A DNA stretch of 39,406 nucleotides from an uncultured Oscillospiraceae bacterium. Lineage in GTDB: Bacteria; Bacillota; Clostridia; Oscillospirales; Oscillospiraceae. Numbering within the stretch: position 1 is the first letter of the stretch; each line of letters starts with the position of its first letter. The notes under the pieces are model-generated. The model did not search any database, had not been told where the DNA came from, and worked only from the letters and a program-made list of their open reading frames with translations. The stretch lies in NCBI GenBank assembly GCA_934512135.1, contig CAKSWT010000021.1:1-39406 (forward strand). The letters are read 5' to 3'. Positions 8,317 through 14,986 of this stretch are shown here, in pieces. The translations under genes were made by a program, and so were the position numbers.

Positions 8317-8731
8317 ATGGTAAAATACAGCAAGAAAGTGAAAAGAAGACGACACCATAACATGAAGAACATACACGCCAGAGTACAAGGCCAAGCTGGC
8401 CATTGCGGTTCTGCAAGGCGAGAAGGAACTCAATACCTTTGCAGTAGAGAACGGTATCGGTCCTAATATGCTGTGGAACTGGAAGGCGGAGTTTCTGGAG
8501 AACGCCGGTCGCGCCTTTGATGGCAGCCGTCAAGCGAAGAAAGCTCGCAGAAAGGAGGCCGGCCTGAAGAAAACGCAGGCTCAGATGCTCAGGACCATCG
8601 GTCAACTGACCCTGGAGCGAGATTTTCTTCAGGACTTCGTGCGGCTGGACGTCCGATTTCCAAGATTCCTTCAGAAGCCCAGAGAACACTCTACCCGGCG
8701 GCAGTGTGAGCTGAGCCTCACAGGCCACTGA
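8317..8731 (+). pseudogene. IS3-family transposase OrfA remnant (frameshifted)
   Basis: Reading from the ATG at 8317 gives a basic start (MVKYSKKVKRRRHHNMKN); after a frame change near 8371 the next frame gives YTPEYKAKLAIAVLQGEK, then GIGPNMLWNWKAEFLENA and TIGQLTLERDFLQ. This is the helix-turn-helix and leucine-zipper layout of IS3-type OrfA. The homology stops soon after, and no catalytic DDE OrfB is recognisable downstream. The element is a dead fragment. IS3 family is fairly clear; the subgroup is not. Confidence 0.75.
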
Positions 8732-8945
8732 CCTTGACAGCCCGGTCCTGGCTGGTCTCACGGCTGTAGCGAGGGTGTGGAGTGGGTCGATCGACTGCGG
8801 GCGCCTCGCCCGGGCCATTGTACCAGCCAGCCCCCCGCCGGTCAGGGTAACCCTGCTCTGCAGGGCAGTTACGCTGTGCGCTGCGGTAGTAAGGTGGCTC
8901 AGGAGACACGATGGGGCGATGTGGTATCATCTGGTTCATGATAGT

Positions 8946-8982
8946 TTTTTCGTGATCAGTCTTGACTGGGGAACCATTATAT
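8946..8982. repeat. 37-base direct repeat, copy 1
   Basis: This 37-base stretch begins TTTTTCGTGAT and ends ACCATTATAT. It matches 10079-10115 at 32 of 37 positions in the same orientation. The pair brackets an AT-rich gene. Read on the minus strand each copy begins ATATAATGGT, including a -10-like TATAAT. Confidence 0.8.
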
Positions 8983-9068
8983 AAGAGGCTATACGCTACA
9001 TTACACAGCACAGCGCTGAGGCTGATTCGGAGTTGTTGAAAAGAATGGATTTGTTCATAATACTATGC

Positions 9069-9074
9069 TATAAT
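9069..9074 (+). promoter_or_regulatory. Probable -10 of the toroid gene
   Basis: TATAAT at 9069-9074 lies about 50 bases before the start codon. The best -35 at 17 bases (TGGATT) is poor, while TTGAAA at 9036-9041 pairs with an alternative -10 (TAATAC, 9058-9063) at 16 bases. One of the two is likely used. Confidence 0.45.
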
Positions 9075-9124
9075 TTATTAAGTGGAATAGGTTAATAAAC
9101 TTGAATTTGTAGGGGCAACACAAT

Positions 9125-10024
9125 ATGAACTTTAATAAGGCAAAAGAGTTTATTTATAAAAATGCAAGGCCTTTGGATTGCGCGAGATGGCAGTATTTAT
9201 TTGAAAATGGCAGCAGAGAAAATGTCTTGAATTTCCTCGCTGCGTATCAAAATGAAGATGGTGGTTTTGGACACGCACTGGAAGAGGATTGTTGGAATCC
9301 GGATTCTTCCCCGTTGCAGACATGGGCTGCAACTCAGATCATTCGCGAAGTTGGTCTGAAAGAAAAAGAACATCCGATTATTTTGGGAATATTGCGCTAT
9401 TTGGAAAACACAAAATACTTTTATGGGCATCTCTGGACGAATAGTATTCCATCAAACGAATCGTACCCGCATGCACCGTGGTGGAATTATACGGTTGCAA
9501 ATGAAGTAAATTATAATCCGACCGCATCCCTAATTGGCTTTATTCTTCTGTATGCAAGCCCAAACAGCAGCATATATCAGACAGCACAAAGACTGTTGCA
9601 GGAAGCTTACGCTTGGTTTAAATTACATTGCCCATTGGAATCCATGCATACAACTTCCTGTTTTGTTGAGCTATTTGAGAATTTAGTGGAATGTAACATA
9701 TCAGGGATTGATTTATCTGAATTTGAAAGTTTGCTGCAACGGCAGGTTAAACATATTCTAACGGCAGATACCTCTGTATGGGCATCAGAATATGTCTGTA
9801 AACCATCTTTGATGATCCATTCCCACAACAGTCGATTTTATGGAGAAAATAAAGAACTCTGTAACTTTGAGTGCCATTTTCTTTCCGAAACACAGCAGGA
9901 GGATGGAACATGGGCTGTTACATGGGATTGGGGATGCTATCCGGAGCAATGGCATATTAGTAAACACTGGTGGAAATCTGATTTAGTAATAAAAAATATG
10001 AAATTTTATCTAAGCATGCAATAA
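9125..10024 (+). CDS. Alpha/alpha-toroid (terpene cyclase/prenyltransferase-like) protein of unknown function
   Basis: A 299-residue protein with repeated helical hairpins and the motif QNEDGGFGHALEED (about 42-55), echoed near the C-terminus by QEDGTWAVTWDWG (about 258-270). These QxDGxW/F turns are typical of the alpha/alpha toroid shared by squalene-hopene cyclases and prenyltransferase beta subunits. No DxDD cyclase motif is visible, so cyclase activity is not supported. AGGGG lies 9 bases before the ATG. The gene is clearly AT-rich against its GC-rich surroundings and is bracketed by 37-base direct repeats, so it looks acquired. Function is unknown. Confidence 0.6.
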   Translation: MNFNKAKEFIYKNARPLDCARWQYLFENGSRENVLNFLAAYQNEDGGFGHALEEDCWNPDSSPLQTWAATQIIREVGLKEKEHPIILGILRYLENTKYFYGHLWTNSIPSNESYPHAPWWNYTVANEVNYNPTASLIGFILLYASPNSSIYQTAQRLLQEAYAWFKLHCPLESMHTTSCFVELFENLVECNISGIDLSEFESLLQRQVKHILTADTSVWASEYVCKPSLMIHSHNSRFYGENKELCNFECHFLSETQQEDGTWAVTWDWGCYPEQWHISKHWWKSDLVIKNMKFYLSMQ

Positions 10025-10078
10025 GTGGGACATATTCTGCTGCGGGTTGGAGGTTTACACAGAATTTGGGGGAGACCC

Positions 10079-10115
10079 TTTTTCGTGATTAGTTTTGACC
10101 AGGGGACCATTATAT
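10079..10115. repeat. 37-base direct repeat, copy 2
   Basis: Same orientation as 8946-8982 with five mismatches. It lies about 55 bases after the toroid gene stop, directly behind a TTTACACAGAATTTGGGGG-type sequence. The flanking sequence differs from copy 1 on both sides. Confidence 0.8.
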
Positions 10116-10285
10116 TCCCGCTGGGCAGCGGTCAAAAAAGACCAAAAAAATTCATTCTCTCATCGCGGGTGTGGGTCCCGGCCCCTCCCGGGCCGTAATC
10201 TTCCCCCTCCCTCTTTCTTATCCAATTTCTTATTCTTATTCTTTTTCTCTTTCTTATTAGGCCTGCACATGTATCACATCCCACT

Positions 10286-10329
10286 GACATATGCCGGACA
10301 CATGCTCGACATATGCATGACATATGCTC
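10286..10329. repeat. Four tandem 11-base repeats (GACATATGCNN)
   Basis: Units start at 10286, 10297, 10308 and 10319, each GACAYATGC plus two free bases, each with a CATATG-like core. The 11-base spacing puts all units on one face of the helix. A perfect 10-base inverted repeat (10315-10324 with 10334-10343) overlaps the last units. The position, about 100 bases upstream of the DUF1846 promoter, suits a regulator-binding array. Confidence 0.7.
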
Positions 10330-10432
10330 TGCCTATGTCATGCACCCGGGTGATTTTGCCTGATTTTTTGGCCGTCCTTCCCTGGTGGACAGCATTTGCA
10401 AGTTCTCCCAGGGAATATTTCACGGTTTTCTC

Positions 10433-10461
10433 TTTCAAACCCTCGAAAAATGTGGTATACT
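10433..10461 (+). promoter_or_regulatory. Promoter of the DUF1846 gene
   Basis: TTTCAA (10433-10438) and TATACT (10456-10461) are 17 bases apart, 33 bases before the ATG. Confidence 0.6.
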
Positions 10462-10493
10462 CTTAGAAAAGCCTTTCACAGAGGAGAGAGACC

Positions 10494-11972
10494 ATGGTAG
10501 GATTTGATAACCAAAAATATCTCAAGATCCAGTCGGAGCATATTCTCCGGCGCATTGAGGCCTTCGGCGGAAAACTCTACTTAGAGTTCGGCGGAAAGCT
10601 CTTTGACGACTATCACGCAGCCCGGGTGCTCCCGGGCTTTCAGCCAGACAGCAAGATCCGGATGCTCCAGGAGCTCCGGGACGACGTGGAGATCGTTATC
10701 TCCATCAACGCCGCCGACATTGAGAGCAACAAGATCCGGGGGGACCTAGGCATCACCTACGACGAGGATGTCCTTCGGCTCATCGACATTTTCCGGGGCA
10801 TGGGGCTGTATGTGGGCAGCGTGGTGCTGACCCGGTATCAGGAGCAGGCCGCCGCCAAAGCCTTTTTCCGGCGGCTGGAGGCCCTGGGCATCCGCTGCTA
10901 CCGGCACTATACCATTGCAGGCTACCCCTCCGACGTACCCCACATCGTCAGCGACGAGGGCCTGGGGAAAAACGACTACATCGAGACCAGCCGCTCCCTG
11001 GTGGTGGTCACCGCCCCGGGGCCCGGCTCCGGCAAAATGGCCACCTGTCTGTCCCAGCTCTACCATGAGCACAAGCGGGGCATCACCGCAGGCTACGCCA
11101 AATTTGAGACCTTCCCCATTTGGAGCCTGCCCCTGAAGCACCCGGTGAACCTGGCCTATGAGGCCGCCACTGCGGACCTCAACGACGTGAATATGATCGA
11201 CCCCTTCCACCTGGAGGCCTACGGCAAAACCGCAGTGAACTACAACCGGGACGTGGAGATTTTCCCGGTGCTCAACGCCATATTCCAGAAAATCCAGGGG
11301 TCCTCTCCCTACCGCTCTCCCACGGATATGGGGGTGAACATGGCGGGGTTCTGCATTGTGGACGACCAGGTCTGCCGTCAGGCCTCCCGGATGGAAATTC
11401 TCCGCCGGTACTACACCGCCCAGGTGGAGCGGCTCCAGGGAAAGTCCGGAGACGAGCCCCTGCGGAAGCTGGAGCTTCTGATGAACCAGGCAGAGGTGAC
11501 CCCGGCCCTGTGTCCCGCCGTGTCCGCCTCCCTGCTGAAGGCGGAGACCACCGGGGCTCCCGCAGGGGCCATGGTGCTGCCCGACGGCCGGGTGATCACC
11601 GGAAAGACCTCTGACACCCTGGGCGCCGCCTCGGCGCTGCTCCTCAACGCCCTCAAGGCTCTGGGGGGCATCGACGACCACTATGACCTGATTGCCGCCC
11701 GGGTGCTGGAGCCAGTGTGCGACCTGAAAACCCGCTATCTCTCCCACAAGAACCCCCGGCTCCACACCGACGAGGTGCTTATGGCCCTGACCATCTCCGC
11801 CCTGACCAATCCCCTGGCCCAGCTGGCCAAGGAGCAGCTGCCCCAGCTCCAGGGCTGCGACGCCCACTTTACCGTGATCCTCAGTCAGGAGGACGATTCC
11901 CTCCTCCGCCGCCTGGGAATCCATGTGAGCTGTGAGCCGCAGTACGAGGTCAAGCGGCTCTATCACAAATAA
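10494..11972 (+). CDS. DUF1846 domain protein
   Basis: A 492-residue protein of normal length for the DUF1846 family, a conserved Firmicutes family of unknown function. It begins MVGFDNQKYLKIQSEHILRR and has FGGKLYLEFGGKLFDDYHA (about 24-42) and a P-loop-like VVVTAPGPGSGKMATCLSQ (about 169-187), which suggests nucleotide binding. Later parts include DMGVNMAGF (about 278-286) and a C-terminal domain with LPDGRVITGK. GAGGAGAG lies just before the ATG. It is transcribed alone, from its own promoter to a strong terminator. No enzyme activity can be assigned. Confidence 0.88.
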   Translation: MVGFDNQKYLKIQSEHILRRIEAFGGKLYLEFGGKLFDDYHAARVLPGFQPDSKIRMLQELRDDVEIVISINAADIESNKIRGDLGITYDEDVLRLIDIFRGMGLYVGSVVLTRYQEQAAAKAFFRRLEALGIRCYRHYTIAGYPSDVPHIVSDEGLGKNDYIETSRSLVVVTAPGPGSGKMATCLSQLYHEHKRGITAGYAKFETFPIWSLPLKHPVNLAYEAATADLNDVNMIDPFHLEAYGKTAVNYNRDVEIFPVLNAIFQKIQGSSPYRSPTDMGVNMAGFCIVDDQVCRQASRMEILRRYYTAQVERLQGKSGDEPLRKLELLMNQAEVTPALCPAVSASLLKAETTGAPAGAMVLPDGRVITGKTSDTLGAASALLLNALKALGGIDDHYDLIAARVLEPVCDLKTRYLSHKNPRLHTDEVLMALTISALTNPLAQLAKEQLPQLQGCDAHFTVILSQEDDSLLRRLGIHVSCEPQYEVKRLYHK

Positions 11973-11979
11973 AATTCCA

Positions 11980-12008
11980 CTAAAAGTAGAGCAGCATTCT
12001 ACTTTTAG
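11980..12008. repeat. Perfect 11-base inverted repeat after DUF1846
   Basis: CTAAAAGTAGA (11980-11990) and its complement (11998-12008) form a stem 8 bases after the DUF1846 stop. It lacks a T-run. It may protect the 3' end or act with the terminator that follows. Confidence 0.6.
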
Positions 12009-12027
12009 CGGAGTTCCGGTAACCGTT

Positions 12028-12062
12028 AAGGCCGGGGAACGATGTTCCCCGGCCTTTGTTTT
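12028..12062 (+). terminator. Terminator after DUF1846
   Basis: A perfect 13-base stem (12028-12040 with 12044-12056) with loop GAT is followed by TGTTTTCT. It ends the plus-strand transcript and also lies just beyond the stop of the convergent oxidoreductase gene, though the minus side has no T-run. Confidence 0.85.
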
Positions 12063-12087
12063 CTCTATCGTTTGATCGGTTTGTCTC

Positions 12088-14064
12088 TTACAGAATGTCC
12101 ATGGCCGCGCAGAAGCCCTCGTAGGTGGCCTGCTTCACGGTCCGGGCCCGCTGGGCGTCTCCGGTGACCACAAACCAGGGGGTCACACCCTCCAGGCTCT
12201 TCACCACGGCGTCGTTGGACCGGTTGCCGCAGCAGTAGTAGACATAATCTGCCTCTGCGAACTGCTCCACGCCGTCCTTGTCCAGGAACTTCACGCCCTT
12301 GTCGGTGATCTCCTTGGTGGTGACGGAGCAGTCCAGAATCATGCCGGCCTTCTCCATCCGAGGCAGCAGCGCCGCCCGCTGAGAGGGATAGGAATCCTTA
12401 CACATAGCGTCCCGCATCTCCAGAATCTGCACCTGAGCGCCGCACTCGCTGGCAAAGAAGTAGCCGGACTCGCAGCCGATGGCGCCGCCGCCGATGATGA
12501 CCACTTTCTTGCCCTTGAGCTTCTCAATGTCCTTGTAGGCCTCCACGGCATGCTCTGCATGCTCCACACCGGGGATGGGGGGCACAAAGGGATGGGAGCC
12601 CACGGCGCAGATCACCGCGTCGGCCTGGAAGCTCTCCAACATCTCCCGGGTGGCCTCGGTGTTCAGCATCACCTTCACTCCGGCATACTTGCACCGGGCA
12701 ACCAGGCTGTCCCGGAACCGCAGCAGGGACTCCTTATCCGTGTCCACCTCGGTGAACCACAGCAGACCGCCCAGCTTGCTCTCCTTCTCCACCAGGGTCA
12801 CGTCGTGGCCCCGCTCCGCCGCAGTGATGGCGGCGTACATGCCGGACACACCGCCGCCCACAACCAGGACCTTCCGGCTGCCGGTGGGCTTGGGGGCGTT
12901 TCTCCAGCGCAGCTCCCGCTGACCCCAGGGGTTCACGGCGCAGTGCCACAGCTCGGGAATGGGCCGCACGTCCGGGTCAGAGGCCAGAGGATTGAAGCAG
13001 GAGCACCGGAGGCAGGGGGCAATGGTGTCCTCCCGGCCCATAAGGGTCTTGTTGACAAAGTTGGGGTCGGCGAACTGCTCCCGGCCCAGGGCCACAAAGT
13101 CGCACTTGCCGGCGGCCAGGGCCTCCTCGATCTGCTCGGGGGCGTTAAAGCCGCCTACTGCCACCACAGGCACATGGACATGCTCCTTAATGGCCGCGGC
13201 CAGATCCAGGTTGCAGCCGTGCTTGTCAAACATGGAGGAGAAAGCCTTGGTGTTCACATGGTCCTGATAGGAGCCGGAGGTCACATGGATGATGTCCACA
13301 TAGTCCTGGATAATCTCGGCGAACTCGATGCCGTCCTCCAGGGTCATGCCGCCCTCCATCCGCTCGGAGCCGGACATCCGGTACTCAATGAGGAAGTCGT
13401 CGCCGCAGACCTCTTTGATCTTCTTACATACCATAATGGGGAACTTGGCCCGGTTGGCCATGGATCCGCCGTACTCGTCGGTGCGGTGGTTAAACTTGGG
13501 GGAGATAAACTGGTTCAGCAGCCAGCCGTGGCCACCGTGGAGGTTAATCATCTGGAAGCCCAGGGACTTGGCCACCCAGGCCACCTCTGCCCACTGTGCA
13601 GCGGTCTTTTCCATCATCTCCACGGACATCTCCTCCACCTGGACCCCGTCCTCCCGGACATAGGCAGAGGGGCCGATGGGGTTCTTGTGGCCGGGGATGG
13701 CGTCGGGATGGTTCATGGCGCCCACATGGTTGAGCTGAATGGAGGCCACGGCTCCGTGGGCCTTGATGGCCTCGGTGAGGGTCATAATGGATTCCATATG
13801 GAAGGTGGTCATGGGCTTCTCCCAGAGATTCAGGCCGTGCTCATGACGCCAGGAATACTCGTGGTCGATAAAGGACTCGGTGAGGGTCACCTCTGCGAAG
13901 CCGCCCCGAGCCTTGGTCTCGTAGACGTCGATGCCCTCCGGCGTGGGATAGCCATGGTCCACAATTCGGTTGGTGGTGATGGGAGAGGCGAACACCCGGT
14001 TTTTAAAGGTGACGCCCTTGATGGTCATGGGGGTAAACATATGGGGGAACTTGGTGCATGCCAT
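12088..14064 (-). CDS. Old-Yellow-Enzyme-type NADH:flavin oxidoreductase (enoate reductase-like)
   Basis: A 658-residue flavin and iron-sulfur enzyme laid out like 2,4-dienoyl-CoA/2-enoate reductases: an FMN TIM barrel (about 5-345; NLHGGHGWLLNQFISP, TDEYGGSMANR), a cysteine cluster (Cys351, Cys354, Cys356, Cys375) and an FAD/NAD region (VVGGGVSGMYAA near 401-412; KKVVIIGGGAIG later). Such enzymes reduce C=C bonds of unsaturated acids, ketones or steroids. The cluster reads CLRCSC, i.e. CxxCxC rather than the usual CxxCxxxC. The ATG at 14064 is chosen because AAAGGATG lies 9 bases upstream. The substrate is unknown. Confidence 0.85.
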   Translation of the reverse strand: MACTKFPHMFTPMTIKGVTFKNRVFASPITTNRIVDHGYPTPEGIDVYETKARGGFAEVTLTESFIDHEYSWRHEHGLNLWEKPMTTFHMESIMTLTEAIKAHGAVASIQLNHVGAMNHPDAIPGHKNPIGPSAYVREDGVQVEEMSVEMMEKTAAQWAEVAWVAKSLGFQMINLHGGHGWLLNQFISPKFNHRTDEYGGSMANRAKFPIMVCKKIKEVCGDDFLIEYRMSGSERMEGGMTLEDGIEFAEIIQDYVDIIHVTSGSYQDHVNTKAFSSMFDKHGCNLDLAAAIKEHVHVPVVAVGGFNAPEQIEEALAAGKCDFVALGREQFADPNFVNKTLMGREDTIAPCLRCSCFNPLASDPDVRPIPELWHCAVNPWGQRELRWRNAPKPTGSRKVLVVGGGVSGMYAAITAAERGHDVTLVEKESKLGGLLWFTEVDTDKESLLRFRDSLVARCKYAGVKVMLNTEATREMLESFQADAVICAVGSHPFVPPIPGVEHAEHAVEAYKDIEKLKGKKVVIIGGGAIGCESGYFFASECGAQVQILEMRDAMCKDSYPSQRAALLPRMEKAGMILDCSVTTKEITDKGVKFLDKDGVEQFAEADYVYYCCGNRSNDAVVKSLEGVTPWFVVTGDAQRARTVKQATYEGFCAAMDIL

Positions 14065-14113
14065 TTGACAACATCCTTTCACTGCATAAATTTTTGTGTT
14101 TTCTTCTGACATC

Positions 14114-14142
14114 AGCATACCATGGCCTCCGGATTTTGTGAA
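14114..14142 (-). promoter_or_regulatory. Promoter of the first OYE-type gene
   Basis: TTCACA (14137-14142) and TATGCT (14114-14119) on the minus strand, 17 bases apart. A 13-base palindrome GTAAGGACCTTAC (14157-14169) sits 14 bases upstream of the -35, where an activator could bind. Confidence 0.6.
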
Positions 14143-14179
14143 GAAGGCACAAGAAAGTAAGGACCTTACCTGGAGGTAA

Positions 14180-14926
14180 CTATATCGTCAGCGTCATGGC
14201 GTACAGCACCAGCAGATGGGTGGGGTAGAACACATAAAAAAGCCACTTATTTCCCTTCCCCTGCTCTCCGCTGCACCCGGCAATCAGCCCCACCGAGGCC
14301 ATACAGCACAGCCAGTAGAGCACCGTCAGGCTCCCCTGTCCCGTAAGCCACACCAGGGTTCTGCCGTTCCATCCGTGCCAGATCAGCTGGAACAGGGTGA
14401 TCCAGGCAGAGAGGTATAGGAGCTTTCCCTTTCTCTCCCGTATGTAATACAGCCCCAGTACCAGCGCCACGCCCCAGCCGTTGTAGTCGGTTTTCAGCAC
14501 CCACCCCAGAGCCACCGCCCCCAGGGCAGTCACCGCCGGAAGGCACCACCGGGGCACATGGGGAATCCGCAGCCGCCCCACATACACCGCCAGCACCCCC
14601 AGCAGTAGGGTGAATATCACATTTTGACCCCGGAAGGCAAAAATCCCGTGGAAGGCCAGCTGAAAGGGTACCTCGGAGATCAGGGCAAAGCCTGCCATCC
14701 GCAGAAGATATTTCCCCGGATGCCCGGACTTTTCGCAGCCCACGGCGGTGCACCAGGCAAACACAGGAAAGGCGATTCGTCCCACCGCCTCCAGCCACAC
14801 CTGGAGCTGCCAATCCAGAGCCATGCCCAGCCAGGGCCGCAGGGCCCCGGACCGCAGCACCACTGCAGAAAAATGGTCCAGAAGCATCACCGCCATGGCG
14901 ATGAGCTTCAGGGTATACTGTGTCAT
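14180..14926 (-). CDS. TraX family membrane protein
   Basis: A 248-residue polytopic membrane protein starting MTQYTLKLIAMAVMLLDHFS, the typical TraX opening. It has about eight hydrophobic segments and further family-like stretches such as GRIAFPVFAWCTAVGCEKS. TraX acetylates F-pilin in F plasmids; the chromosomal Firmicutes members are acyltransferase-like proteins without an assigned substrate. The ATG at 14926 follows GGAGGG at a good distance; an upstream TTG is less likely. The gene lies right after the hairpin ending the EF-G-like gene and has no clear promoter, so it may depend on readthrough. Confidence 0.75.
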   Translation of the reverse strand: MTQYTLKLIAMAVMLLDHFSAVVLRSGALRPWLGMALDWQLQVWLEAVGRIAFPVFAWCTAVGCEKSGHPGKYLLRMAGFALISEVPFQLAFHGIFAFRGQNVIFTLLLGVLAVYVGRLRIPHVPRWCLPAVTALGAVALGWVLKTDYNGWGVALVLGLYYIRERKGKLLYLSAWITLFQLIWHGWNGRTLVWLTGQGSLTVLYWLCCMASVGLIAGCSGEQGKGNKWLFYVFYPTHLLVLYAMTLTI

Positions 14927-14948
14927 AGCGCTTCCCTCCCCGGAAGAC

Positions 14949-14976
14949 AAGGCGGGCAGGCCGAAGCCCGCCCGCC
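14949..14976 (-). terminator. Terminator after the EF-G-like gene
   Basis: On the minus strand GGCGGGCGGGC, loop TTCG, then GCCTGCCCGCC, followed by TTGTCTT. A GC-rich 11-base stem with a tetraloop and a short T-rich tail. Confidence 0.7.
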
Positions 14977-14986
14977 CGAAATCTTA

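Larger units (their letters stand above)
8732..9124. other. Gene-free stretch with repeat copy 1 and promoter
   Basis: About 390 bases follow the transposase remnant. A 97-codon minus-strand frame (8718-9011) is unlike any family I know and has no ribosome site, so I do not call it. The stretch holds the first 37-base direct repeat (8946-8982) and a likely promoter for the toroid gene. Confidence 0.5.
10025..10493. other. Intergenic region with repeats before the DUF1846 gene
   Basis: No gene is seen in these 469 bases. In order they contain repeat copy 2 (10079-10115), a small GGTC-A6-GACC hairpin, a GC hairpin around CGGCCC/GGGCCG near 10177-10196, a pyrimidine-rich tract (about 10199-10258), four 11-base repeats (10286-10329) and a promoter (10433-10461). 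Confidence 0.6.

Noticed and set aside
8718..9011. A 97-codon minus-strand frame between the IS remnant and the toroid gene
   Set aside because: Proline-rich, no ribosome site, and it overlaps a direct repeat copy and the transposase remnant.
10286..10343. A CRISPR-like array
   Set aside because: Units are only 11 bases with no spacers; this is a binding-site type repeat.
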